Below, one piece after another: positions 8,751 to 16,896 of a stretch of DNA of 64,000 nt. The number at the start of each line of letters is the position of its first letter. Position 1 is the stretch's first letter. The position numbers were made by a program, and so were the translations under genes. The DNA is from Streptomyces cinerochromogenes (GTDB lineage: Bacteria; Actinomycetota; Actinomycetes; Streptomycetales; Streptomycetaceae). Below the pieces are notes generated by a model that worked only from the letters and a program-made list of their open reading frames with translations, did no database searches and had not been told where the DNA came from. The stretch covers positions 62,001-126,000 of the forward strand of contig NZ_BMRM01000013.1 of assembly GCF_014648635.1 (NCBI RefSeq). Reading direction: 5' to 3'.

Positions 8751-9938
8751 ATGGCCGCTTACGTCTGCCCTCCTGCCGTGATGAACGGCGAGCACACCGT
8801 GAAGACCAGCCAGATCGTGGCGGAGGTGCGCGACCGGCACCCGCACGCGGCGTGGGCGCCGCGGATCGACGGCATCGCGGCCAGTACGGGCATCGAGACC
8901 CGCGGGTGGATGCTGCCGCTGGAGACCGCCGTCGCACGCGGCAACGGCAGTGGCCTGCGGGCTGTCGGGATCGAACCGGCCCAAGAGGCGCTGGCACGCG
9001 ACGGGTTCACCCAGCAGGAGGTGGACCGCGTGCTCGCCGCCTTGGAGACCGTACCCGCGCCGCAGACGGTCCAGGAGCGAACCGCCCCGGCCTGGGAGGC
9101 CGTTCAGTCGTACGGGGAGCGTGCGGCGCGCGGGGCCCTGCAGGCGGCCGGACTGGACGCCGCGGACGTCGACTGCCTGATCACCAGTCACTCCACCACC
9201 CCGGCACTGCCGGGCCTGGACATAGCCCTGGCCAACAAGCTTCCGCTCCGTGACGACGTGATGCTCCTGCCGGCCACACAGTGGGCCTGTGTCGCGGGGA
9301 CCCGCTCCCTGGCGCTGGCGGCGGACCTCGTGGCGGCGGACCCCGACCGAGTGGTCCTGGTCGTCATCGCGGAGGCGCTGAGCACGACCTACCAGCCCGC
9401 GGACGACACCCTCGAGTCCCTGATCGTCCGGCTGCTGTTCGCGGACACCGCGGTCGCGGCGGTCGTCACGGGCCGCCCGAGGCGCGAGTCGGTGCTGCGC
9501 CTGGACGCCGCCTGGCACCACACCCTGCCCGGCACCCAGGACCTGCACCGCCTGGAGACGCGGGCGGACGGCACCCACTTCGTGATGGACCGGCGCGGGC
9601 CGCGCGCCGTACAGGCGACGGTCAACGCGATGTGGGAGTGGCTGCGCGCCCGTTACCAGGACACCCCCGACTCGTGGCACCCCGACGTGCTGCTCGCGCA
9701 CCCCGGGGGGACCCGGGTGCTGGAGTACATGGAGCAGACGATGCCCGACGCGTGGCCGGCGGGACTGCTGGACTACAGCCGGGCCGGCTACGCCACCGGC
9801 AACCGAGGGGGCGCTGCCGTGTTCGACATCCTGCGACGGGCGCACGACGCCGGGAAGCAGAAGCCCGGCGATCGGGCCGTCCTCTACGCGGCGGCACCGG
9901 GCCTCACCGCCACCGCCTTGGAAGGGGAGTGGCTGTAG
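8751..9938 (+). CDS. Type III polyketide synthase (chalcone synthase superfamily)
   Basis: A 395-residue thiolase-fold enzyme, the usual length for homodimeric type III synthases. The catalytic triad is complete: Cys180 in QWACVAGTRS, His317 in LLAHPGGTRVLEY and Asn351 in ATGNRGGAAVFD. Such enzymes extend an acyl-CoA starter with malonyl-CoA and cyclise the product to pyrones, resorcinols or naphthalenes. The sequence is clearly not the closely conserved RppA or germicidin synthase type, so substrate and product are unknown. No methyltransferase or P450 is adjacent; the ABM-family monooxygenase just upstream is the only obvious tailoring candidate. The ATG follows GAAGAGGTG. Confidence 0.85.
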   Translation: MAAYVCPPAVMNGEHTVKTSQIVAEVRDRHPHAAWAPRIDGIAASTGIETRGWMLPLETAVARGNGSGLRAVGIEPAQEALARDGFTQQEVDRVLAALETVPAPQTVQERTAPAWEAVQSYGERAARGALQAAGLDAADVDCLITSHSTTPALPGLDIALANKLPLRDDVMLLPATQWACVAGTRSLALAADLVAADPDRVVLVVIAEALSTTYQPADDTLESLIVRLLFADTAVAAVVTGRPRRESVLRLDAAWHHTLPGTQDLHRLETRADGTHFVMDRRGPRAVQATVNAMWEWLRARYQDTPDSWHPDVLLAHPGGTRVLEYMEQTMPDAWPAGLLDYSRAGYATGNRGGAAVFDILRRAHDAGKQKPGDRAVLYAAAPGLTATALEGEWL

Positions 9939-10054
9939 TACGAGGCCGCGCCACCACTCGTCGCCCCGACGTCGCATGTGGCCCCGCCATCGCACGTCGC
10001 TTCACCGCACGTCGCCCCCCCGTCGCACGTCGCCGCGTCACCGCACCTCGCCCG
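9939..10054. repeat. Short imperfect tandem repeats between convergent genes
   Basis: The gap between the polyketide synthase stop and the next (minus-strand) stop is filled with degenerate copies of a cgtcgcacgtcgcc-like unit (about 9960-10050). I see no coding potential. Confidence 0.5.
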
Positions 10055-12217
10055 TCACCGCGCGACTTCGGCCCAGACCACCTTCCCGGTGTCCGTCCAC
10101 CGCACCCCCCACCGGGTGGTGAGCCTGTGCACGACGTGCAGGCCACGACCGCCGTCGTCGAGCAGGCCGCCGCGCCTCAGACGCGGCCTGCCGTGGCCGG
10201 TGTCGCCCACCTCGCACAGCAGGCCGTGGCCGGACCTGATCAGCCGCACCGTGACGGGACCCGTGGCGAAGCGCACCGCGTTCGTGACCAGCTCGCTGAC
10301 CAGCAGCAGTACGGTGTCCCGGGTGTCGTTCCTGGAGGACCATCGCCGCAGCAGCGCGGCGACCTGCGCGCGGGCACGGGCGGGGGCGTCGTCGCGGGCG
10401 GGCAGCCGCCAGGTCGCGGTGTCCCCCTTGCGGTAGCCGATCATCCGTGCGAGCAGCAGGGTCACGTCGTCGCGCTGGTGCACGGGCGCCAGTACGGAGA
10501 CGACGTGCCGTGCCGCCTTCTGCAGGGCGTCCCAGGGGTGCACCGTGGACACGGCGTCCGTCAGCCTCCCGATGCCCTCGTCGATCGATATGGCCGGATC
10601 CTCCACCAGTCCGTCGGTGTAGAGGGCGAGCAAGGAGCCCGGGGGTGCGCCGAAGGTGTGCACGTCGAACGGTTCCCGGAGCGCGAACTCGGCGCCCAGA
10701 CCGGGGTGGGGGCGGACCGCGAGCGTGTCCGCGTGGCCGTCCGGGAAGACCAGGACCGGGGGGAGGTGGCCGGCGCTGGACAGTGTCACCTGGTGGCCGA
10801 CCGGATCGTAGAGGGCGATGCAGCACGTCGACCCCAGGGCGCTGTAGCCGGCCGTCAGCCCTGACTCCGCGTCGTCCAGAAGCGCCACGGTCTCGTCCAG
10901 GTGCTCCAGTACCTCGTCGGGCGCGAGCCCCGCGGACAGCAGCGCGCGGGCCTCCATGCTCAGCTGTCCCATGGTCGCCGCGGCTCCCAGGCCGTGCCCC
11001 ACGACGTCACCGACCACCAGCGCGGTCCGGCCGTCCGGCAGCGGGAAGCTGTTCACCCAGTCGCCGCCGACGCCCGCGCTGTCGGGCGTGGCGGGCTGGT
11101 AGACGCTGGCGATCTCGATGGTGTCGCCGCCGCTCCGCGGCAGGAGCCGGCGCTGCAGGGCCAGCACCTGCGTGTGCTCGCGCTGGTGCTGGCGGGCCAG
11201 GTCGACGTGGTGGGCGGTCCTGGCCACCAGTTCCTGGAGGTCGAGCAGCTCGCTGTCGCGGAAGGGGCAGTCCGCCCGCCGCCAGACCTCCGCCACGCCC
11301 AGTACGACGGGCGGCGTGCCGTCCAGGACCAGCGGTACGCAGGCCACACCCGCCGACCGGTCACCGGGCACCAGGGCCCGCACGACCCGGGGACTGCCGA
11401 GGACCCGCTCGACCGCCTCCCGGTCGGGTATGACGATGGTCTGCGGGGCATCGTCGCGCAGCACCGCCTGTGCCAGCAGGCGACTCGCGTCACTCGGAAG
11501 ATCGTCACCAGGGGTCACGTAGCCCTCGGGCCACGGCCGGTCCGGCACCAGGGCCGCCCGCCGCAGCCGGATGCGTCCCTTCGGCCGGGCGCTGACTCCC
11601 TCCCCCGTCCACACCGCGAAGTCGAGGTCGACGGCGGCGACGTCCCCCCAGGCCAGCAGGGACTCCGCCAGCGACTGGGCGGTCTCGCCGATGTCCAGCG
11701 AGGTGCCGATCGCGGTCTCGGCGGCGTACAGGTGCAGCCTCCTGGCCATCGCGATCAGGGAGACGGTCAGGCCCCCCTCGGGCGCCGCGGCGGGCAGGAT
11801 GCTCATCGATACCACCAGCTCGGACCTGTCGCGGCGGCGCAGACGTTGGATCCGGGCGACGTGCGCCTCACCGGTCTCCACGACCTGCCGCAACCGGCGG
11901 GTGACCGTCGGTACGTCCCCCGGCGGCAGGAGATCGACGAACGGCGTCCCGACCACGGCGTCCAGACCCGCGAACACGGGGGCGTCCAGATTGCAGCGGG
12001 TGACGACCAGATCCCTGTCCAGGTTGACCGCGCCGAGAATCTGCTCCTGCCGGGCCTCCGCCGGATCCTCCGGTACGCGTCGGCGCGTCGCGCGGTCGCC
12101 CTGCGCGTCGCCGGAACCGGCGTCCGCCGCTGCCCCGCCACGCGGGATGTAGCGCCCCAGGGCGCTGCTGACCAGGTCGAACGCCGAGGAGGACGAGGGG
12201 GAGGGTGTGGAGTCCAT
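10055..12217 (-). CDS. PAS-GAF-SpoIIE phosphatase fused to an RsbW-like ATPase, atypical metal motif
   Basis: A 720-residue protein. A low-complexity N-terminus (STPSPSSSSAF) is followed by a PAS domain (about 60-165), a GAF region (about 170-360), PP2C (about 375-590; GDVVGHG, LYTDGLVED, QRDDVTLLL) and HATPase_c (about 600-718; N-box ELVTNAVRFA, G-box DGGRGLHVV). The first metal motif reads GVGGDWVNSF instead of the usual GGDWFDVI, so the second acidic position is Asn while the first Asp is kept. ATG 12217 has a clear GGGAGAG ribosome binding site; upstream in-frame codons look non-coding. It lies 195 bases downstream of another phosphatase gene on the same strand. Confidence 0.87.
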   Translation of the reverse strand: MDSTPSPSSSSAFDLVSSALGRYIPRGGAAADAGSGDAQGDRATRRRVPEDPAEARQEQILGAVNLDRDLVVTRCNLDAPVFAGLDAVVGTPFVDLLPPGDVPTVTRRLRQVVETGEAHVARIQRLRRRDRSELVVSMSILPAAAPEGGLTVSLIAMARRLHLYAAETAIGTSLDIGETAQSLAESLLAWGDVAAVDLDFAVWTGEGVSARPKGRIRLRRAALVPDRPWPEGYVTPGDDLPSDASRLLAQAVLRDDAPQTIVIPDREAVERVLGSPRVVRALVPGDRSAGVACVPLVLDGTPPVVLGVAEVWRRADCPFRDSELLDLQELVARTAHHVDLARQHQREHTQVLALQRRLLPRSGGDTIEIASVYQPATPDSAGVGGDWVNSFPLPDGRTALVVGDVVGHGLGAAATMGQLSMEARALLSAGLAPDEVLEHLDETVALLDDAESGLTAGYSALGSTCCIALYDPVGHQVTLSSAGHLPPVLVFPDGHADTLAVRPHPGLGAEFALREPFDVHTFGAPPGSLLALYTDGLVEDPAISIDEGIGRLTDAVSTVHPWDALQKAARHVVSVLAPVHQRDDVTLLLARMIGYRKGDTATWRLPARDDAPARARAQVAALLRRWSSRNDTRDTVLLLVSELVTNAVRFATGPVTVRLIRSGHGLLCEVGDTGHGRPRLRRGGLLDDGGRGLHVVHRLTTRWGVRWTDTGKVVWAEVAR

Positions 12218-12502
12218 ACGACTCTCCCAGCAATCCCCGGCGCACTGCCGGGGCCGTACTCGGACCCGTGCGACGGGGCCCCCGAGATCCCTGACCGCAC
12301 ACCTCATTGAATAACAGCGGGGGTCGCTTCGCCCACACCAGCGAACCGCGCGGTGAAAGCGGAGGCGGAGGATGGCCGGAGCCGTAGGACGCCGCGCGCT
12401 TCGAACCTGTCGGGCAGGGCCCGGGCCGCCCCGAACCGCCTCTCCCCCACGGCCTCACGTCCACCGACACCGACACCGACACGGGCACCGGCAATGCCCT
12501 GA
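12218..12502. promoter_or_regulatory. Intergenic region with short hexanucleotide repeats
   Basis: This region between two same-strand phosphatase genes carries an (accgac)n-like run at about 12462-12492 and a small AT patch near 12305-12315 (attgaataac) that could be promoter sequence for the gene starting at 12217. Nothing else was recognised. Confidence 0.35.
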
Positions 12503-13768
12503 TCAGTACGGTCGGGTGCTTCGGTCGAGGCGGACGACGACGATGGCGATGTCGTCCGCGGCGCCGCTGGCGACGTCGAGGCGGGCGAGAAGGGCGTCGG
12601 CGAGGTGCTCCGCGCTGAACTCGGAGCAGGTGGCGAGCGTGGAGGTCAGGCGGTCCAGGCCGGTGTCGATGTCCTCGCCGCGGCGTTCGACCAGGCCGTC
12701 GGTGTAGAGGACGAGTGTGTCGCCGGGGGTGTAGGTCAGGTTGGCCTGGGGGCGGGGGACGTGTTCGGGGCGGGCGCCCAGGGGTGGGTCGGTGGCCTGG
12801 TCGAGCAGTTCGCAGGAGCCGTCCGGGTGCAGCAGGACGGGCGGGGGGTGGCCGGCGCTGCTGTAGATGAGCAGCTGGCTGTGGCAGTCGACGAGGACCT
12901 GGACGGCGGTGGCGGCCAGAGCTCCCTCGACCGAGCGGGCGTACAGTCCCAGGACCTCCAGTGCCTGGGCGGGGCCGTGGACGGTGCGGGTGGCGGCACT
13001 CAGTGCGCTGCGGAGTCTGCCCATGACGGTCGCGGCCATCAGTCCGTGGCCGACCACGTCGCCGACCGTGACGGTGAAGCGGTCCGCGGGCAGGTCGACC
13101 GCGTCGTACCAGTCGCCGCACACGTTCAGTGATCCGGTCGCGGGCAGGTAGCGCACGGCGATGTTCGGGTGGTCGGCCAGGTCCGGCGAGTGGAGCATGG
13201 CTTCCTGGAGGGCGACGGCGATGCGCCGTTCACGGGCGTGTGCCTGCCGCAGTTCCTCGTTCAGCTGCTGCAGCTGCCGCGCACGGGTGTACAGCTCGGC
13301 TTCCATGGCCGCTTCCCGGCCGGGACTGACCGACGGCAGCTGCGCCGTGCGACGGGCGTGGACGACGTCGGTCATGTCCTCGGACCGGTGGATGATCCAG
13401 GCGACCTTGCCGTCCGGGCCGCGGACGGGCACGTTGATCGCGGTCCACCAGCGTTCCTTGAACGCTTCGGGGTTTCCGGCGATCGGGATGTCGTACTTCT
13501 GCAACGCCATGTGATCGGTCTGGCCGGAGGAGAGGACGCGGTGCAGGGAGGCTTTCAGCGTCTCGACCCCGCTGGCCTCCGGGTCGCCGGGATTGTCCGG
13601 GAAGGCGTCGAAGAGGTACTGCCCGACCAGCTCGGCCCGGCTCCGTCCGGTCACCTCGCAGAAGGCCACGTTGGCGTCAGCGATCGCCAGGTCCGTGCCG
13701 AGGATCACGCACGGGCTCGGGAGGGCCGCGAAGACCCCTATGTAGTCGATCTTCGGCGTCACACGCAT
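12503..13768 (-). CDS. PAS-SpoIIE PP2C phosphatase
   Basis: A 421-residue protein with a PAS domain (about 8-130; IGVFAALPSPCVIL, then DANVAFCEVTGRSRAELVG and a PAC part WTAINVPVRGPDGK), a coiled-coil linker (REAAMEAELYTRARQLQQLNEELRQAHARE, about 150-185) and a PP2C domain (about 190-415) with VCGDWYDAVDL, GDVVGHGLMAATVMG, LYTDGLVERRG and AADDIAIVVV. Unlike its three larger neighbours it has no C-terminal ATPase. ATG 13768 follows GGCAGGGA. The longer in-frame upstream stretch is Pro/Arg-rich repeat sequence and was left out. It is the fifth SpoIIE-type phosphatase in 13 kb. Confidence 0.88.
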   Translation of the reverse strand: MRVTPKIDYIGVFAALPSPCVILGTDLAIADANVAFCEVTGRSRAELVGQYLFDAFPDNPGDPEASGVETLKASLHRVLSSGQTDHMALQKYDIPIAGNPEAFKERWWTAINVPVRGPDGKVAWIIHRSEDMTDVVHARRTAQLPSVSPGREAAMEAELYTRARQLQQLNEELRQAHARERRIAVALQEAMLHSPDLADHPNIAVRYLPATGSLNVCGDWYDAVDLPADRFTVTVGDVVGHGLMAATVMGRLRSALSAATRTVHGPAQALEVLGLYARSVEGALAATAVQVLVDCHSQLLIYSSAGHPPPVLLHPDGSCELLDQATDPPLGARPEHVPRPQANLTYTPGDTLVLYTDGLVERRGEDIDTGLDRLTSTLATCSEFSAEHLADALLARLDVASGAADDIAIVVVRLDRSTRPY

Positions 13769-13796
13769 TCCCTGCCAGTCACTCGCTCTCAATCTA

Positions 13797-13930
13797 CGAA
13801 AGGTCCAGCCCCGGCGCCCACCGGACTTCTCCGGCCGACTCCTCCGGCACGGCTCCTCGGTCCGGCTCCTCCGGCACGGCTCCGGCGGCCAGGCTGGTCG
13901 CTCCGGTGGCCCGGCCGGTCGAGGCGCCGT
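13797..13930. repeat. Degenerate tandem repeats upstream of the PAS phosphatase
   Basis: Imperfect copies of ggctcctccggcacggctcc-like units occupy much of the 338-base gap between the PAS phosphatase and the DUF2283 gene. They look like low-complexity noncoding sequence. Confidence 0.5.
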
Positions 13931-14106
13931 CGGTGGACCGCGCGGACGGCCCCACCCGCACAAACCCCGTTGCGACGCCACCCGCGTCACCGGCATCGTC
14001 AAGCCCGTCCTGGCCTTTTCGGCTTGCCGGCCCCGCCTGAGCCCGGGACGCGCTCAGGCTGACCATGCCGGTCGGCCCCCCCTCGCACCGAAGGAGCCCG
14101 CCAGCC

Positions 14107-14352
14107 ATGGCGCATGTGAACGTCACCTACGACAAGACGGCGGATGCCGCCTATGTGTACTTCACAGATCCACGAGCACGTCCGCGGGTGGCACGCACGT
14201 ACCCCTGTGATCCGGTGGACGTCGACGGCATGATCAATCTCGACTTCGACGAACAGGGACGCGTGATCGGTGTCGAGGTGCTGGCGGCCGGCTCGAAGCT
14301 GCCGGCATACCTGCTCGAAGCAGCGCAGCGTCTGGATACCGAAAGCGCGTGA
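14107..14352 (+). CDS. DUF2283 domain small protein
   Basis: An 81-residue protein that is essentially one DUF2283 domain: MAHVNVTYDKTADAAYVYF, then MINLDFDEQGRVIGVEVLAAGSKLP. The pattern YDxxADAxYIYF-(n)-DFDExGxxxGIEIL is typical. The function of the family is unknown. ATG 14107 is preceded by GAAGGAG at good spacing. Two strong hairpins follow the gene and may end its transcript. Confidence 0.85.
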   Translation: MAHVNVTYDKTADAAYVYFTDPRARPRVARTYPCDPVDVDGMINLDFDEQGRVIGVEVLAAGSKLPAYLLEAAQRLDTESA

Positions 14353-14469
14353 ACCGGCACGACCAGGCACGTCGCGACCATCCCGGGTCCCCGCCGGCAG
14401 GAGGGCCGGCCCGCCAGCGGACGGCAGCCGGGGTCATGACGGCTCGGAGGACGTCGGACGACCCGCGAA

Positions 14470-14526
14470 GGGCCCGTTCGACAGGGCCCACGGGATTCAG
14501 GTAGCCCGCCAGGAGATACCTGGCGG
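14470..14526 (+). terminator. Two consecutive hairpins, possible terminator
   Basis: One hairpin has GGGCCC arms around an 8-base loop (about 14470-14489). The second has perfect 8-base arms, CCGCCAGG (14506-14513) and CCTGGCGG (14519-14526), around AGATA. No U-tract follows, which is common for high-GC actinobacteria. They lie 120-170 bases after the DUF2283 stop; an operator role cannot be excluded. Confidence 0.45.
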
Positions 14527-14704
14527 TTGCTGCGAACGGAGTCCCGTGGCACGCACCGCTCACCATCTCCCCCCTTCACACAGTCGGAACGCGGACGACT
14601 ACTCGTCAGGAAGGCCTTGGCGTTCTGTGGTTCTCCACGACCTCAGGTACAGCGCGGACAGCTTCGCCGACGCGGCACGAGAGTCCAGGAGGCCCCGACC
14701 CCGC

Positions 14705-14935
14705 ATGGTCCGCCGCACGGTGGAGGTCCGCTCCTTCGCCCGGCACCGGCGGGACCGCTCCGTCGCCCAGTGGTCCGCGCTGGAGGAGCGCCGGGCGAGA
14801 CAGCGGCTGCGCGCCCACGTGGGGACTCTTCTGAAGCTGGTGAACTCCATGGCCGGCGAACTCGCACTCGACGCCGCGGACATGGTGGACATCCCGCCGG
14901 CGCGTCATCGGCGCAACGCGCTCTGGCTCGCGTAG
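14705..14935 (+). CDS. Hypothetical small basic protein
   Basis: A 76-residue reading frame from ATG 14705 with a GGAGG ribosome binding site 11 bases upstream and almost exclusively G/C third positions. The protein is Arg-rich (VRRTVEVRSFARHRRDR) and then amphipathic helical (RLRAHVGTLLKLVNSMAGELALDAADM). No family recognised. The C-terminal helices could mediate self-association, but no function is claimed. Confidence 0.5.
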   Translation: MVRRTVEVRSFARHRRDRSVAQWSALEERRARQRLRAHVGTLLKLVNSMAGELALDAADMVDIPPARHRRNALWLA

Positions 14936-15083
14936 CCGCCACCGGGGAGACGCCCCACCCGGACGCCACGCCGGCCGACGCCCCTCGCGTCGGCCGGCCG
15001 TGGAGGCCGCAGGCGCCTCGCGAGGGGGGTGGCCGGCGGATACGCGAGCGCCCCCGTGAGTGACGCCGAGCGACAGCGGCTGC

Positions 15084-15683
15084 CTACGACGAGACCTTCC
15101 GTTCGTCGGCCTGGAGACCGCGCAGTGTCCAGAGTCCGTACAGAGCCAGCAGCGGTTTGACGACCGTCCACTCTCCGGGACGGTAGTCATCCGCCCGCAC
15201 CAGCCTCTCCGCGAGATCGGGGCGCTGACGCCGCACGTACGCACGGGCCTTGAGCGCATGAGCCGGCTGGGAGGCGATCTTGATGCGGTCCACGTCTTCC
15301 AGCAGCGGGATGACGTTGGTGATGTTCTCCCACGTCGTCGCGCTCTGGTCTTCGAGAAGCACCGTGCCGTCGAACCCGAGCACCGTCTTCGCATACTCGG
15401 CCATCAGATGGGCCTCCGACGCGCCGCTGCCGATCGCACCGCCGCTGAAGACAACCCGGGTCTCCTGCGCACCGTCAGCGGCGACGGACCGGATTCCGGC
15501 ACGGACTCGCCATCGGTTGATCAAGTTCACCGTCATTCCGGGATTCCGGTACCCCAGCACCACCACGGCCTCGGAAGCGCCCCCGCTGTTTCCCACCAGA
15601 GCCCGGGACCAGCGCCAGTTCAACCACTCACCCCAGGCCAGGGCCGCCACCCCGGCTACCGTCAGTCCCGTCCTCCACCGCAT
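15084..15683 (-). CDS. YdcF/SanA-like DUF218 family protein
   Basis: A 199-residue protein with an N-terminal hydrophobic segment (MRWRTGLTVAGVAALAWGEWL, likely a signal anchor). It is followed by a DUF218 domain: EAVVVLGYRNPG, TRVVFSGGAIGSGASEAHLMAEYA, VLLEDQSATTWENITNVIPLLED and IKIASQPAHALKARAYV. The GG-x(n)-SEA and E-x-x-A-x-x-T-x-x-N patterns are diagnostic. Members act on cell envelope metabolites in other bacteria; the substrate here is unknown. It is divergent from the GlxA-type regulator. Confidence 0.85.
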   Translation of the reverse strand: MRWRTGLTVAGVAALAWGEWLNWRWSRALVGNSGGASEAVVVLGYRNPGMTVNLINRWRVRAGIRSVAADGAQETRVVFSGGAIGSGASEAHLMAEYAKTVLGFDGTVLLEDQSATTWENITNVIPLLEDVDRIKIASQPAHALKARAYVRRQRPDLAERLVRADDYRPGEWTVVKPLLALYGLWTLRGLQADERKVSS

Positions 15684-15796
15684 GCGGCGACTCTAGGGCA
15701 CCTCGGTGCGAAGCAGCGCGACACAAGGAGACAGAACCCTCTCGTGCACCGGCCGCGGCCGGAGATCGAAGGGCACGCCCCCGTAGCCTCTGTGCC

Positions 15797-16753
15797 ATGC
15801 CAGCCTCCCGCCTGCACCGCGTCGCCGTCCTCGTGCTCGAGGGCGCCAAGCCGCTCGATGTCGGAATTCCCGCACAGGTCTTCACGACCCGCGCGAGCAT
15901 GCCGTACGAGGTGCGGGTGTGCGGGGCGGCACCCGGGCTCGTGACCGGCGGTGACGGCCTGTCGTACTCCGTCGCCCACGGCCTCGACGCGCTGGCGTGG
16001 GCCGACATCGTCTTCGTCCCCGGCTACCGGTTCCCGGGCCGCGAGGACCCGCCGCAGGCCGTCGTCGACGCACTGATCGCCGCCCACGCCCGGGGCGCCC
16101 GGCTCGCCGCCATCTCGACGGGCGCCTTCGCGCTCGCCGCCACGGGCCTGCTCGACGGCAGGCGCGCCACGACGCACTGGCACTACACGCGGGAACTCAT
16201 GGTCAGGCATCCGCTCGTCCAGGTCGACGAGAACGTGCTGTTCGTCGACGAGGGCAGCGTGCTCACCTCGGCCGGTGCCGCCTCCGGCATCGACCTGTGC
16301 CTGCACATCCTGCGCGGCGACCTCGGGGTGGCCGCGTCCAACCACGCGGCCCGCCGCCTGGTCGCGGCCCCCTACCGCAGCGGCGGCCAGGCCCAGTACG
16401 TTCCGCGCAGCGTCCCCGAGCCGCTCGGCGAGCGCTTCGGCGCCACCCGCGAGTGGGCGCTGCACCGGCTCGGCGAGCCCCTCACCCTCGACATACTGGC
16501 GCGGCAGGCCGGGGTCTCGCCGCGCACGTTCTCGCGACGCTTCGTCGAGGAGACCGGGTACACGCCGATGCAGTGGGTGATGCGCGCCCGCATCGACCTG
16601 GCCCGCGAGCTGCTCGAACGGTCGCAGCGCAGCGTCGAGCAGATCGCCGCCGACGTCGGCCTCGGCACCGGCGCGAACCTGCGCCTGCACTTCCAGCGCG
16701 TCCTCGGCACCACACCGAGCGAGTACCGGCGCACCTTCACCCAGGGCGAATGA
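15797..16753 (+). CDS. GlxA family regulator (DJ-1/PfpI domain plus AraC helix-turn-helix)
   Basis: A 318-residue protein. The DJ-1/PfpI-like domain (about 5-195) has the nucleophile elbow AISTGAFALAATGLLDGRRATTHW, with Ser where amidases have Cys, so it probably senses rather than catalyses. The C-terminal AraC DNA-binding domain (about 215-315) contains two helix-turn-helix units (LDILARQAGVSPRTFSRRF and VEQIAADVGLGTGANLRLHF). It lies directly upstream of a GAPDH gene, and three direct repeats in the gap between them are candidate binding sites. Confidence 0.88.
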   Translation: MPASRLHRVAVLVLEGAKPLDVGIPAQVFTTRASMPYEVRVCGAAPGLVTGGDGLSYSVAHGLDALAWADIVFVPGYRFPGREDPPQAVVDALIAAHARGARLAAISTGAFALAATGLLDGRRATTHWHYTRELMVRHPLVQVDENVLFVDEGSVLTSAGAASGIDLCLHILRGDLGVAASNHAARRLVAAPYRSGGQAQYVPRSVPEPLGERFGATREWALHRLGEPLTLDILARQAGVSPRTFSRRFVEETGYTPMQWVMRARIDLARELLERSQRSVEQIAADVGLGTGANLRLHFQRVLGTTPSEYRRTFTQGE

Positions 16754-16765
16754 CGCCCTGTCGAG

Positions 16766-16822
16766 GTCCTTGTGAACGCCATGGCGAGATCCCTGTGACC
16801 CCCCATGGCGGGATCCTTGTGA
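16766..16822 (+). promoter_or_regulatory. Three 23-bp-spaced direct repeats, putative GlxA-type operator upstream of gap
   Basis: TCCTTGTGAAC (16766-16776), TCCCTGTGACC (16789-16799) and TCCTTGTGAAC (16812-16822) recur at exactly 23-base spacing, about two helical turns. CCATGGCG elements sit between copies. AraC-family activators bind direct repeats of this kind. The position 75 bases before the GAPDH start fits activator sites. Confidence 0.6.
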
Positions 16823-16896
16823 ACACTGGCGATCTCGCCACTGTCAGCGGTGCGCGCCGCGGGCGAGCCTGGTGGCGAACCGAAGGGACATCACTC

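Noticed and set aside
13769..14002. In-frame upstream extension of the PAS phosphatase with CRRSR/PEE-type repeats
   Set aside because: It is encoded by degenerate tandem DNA repeats and has no ribosome binding site at its start. ATG 13768 has one and is followed directly by the PAS domain.
15997..16896. Long in-frame 5' extension of the GAPDH gene
   Set aside because: The extension is the out-of-frame shadow of the GlxA-type gene. GAPDH begins with its conserved MTRIAINGFGRIG at 16897 behind a ribosome binding site.
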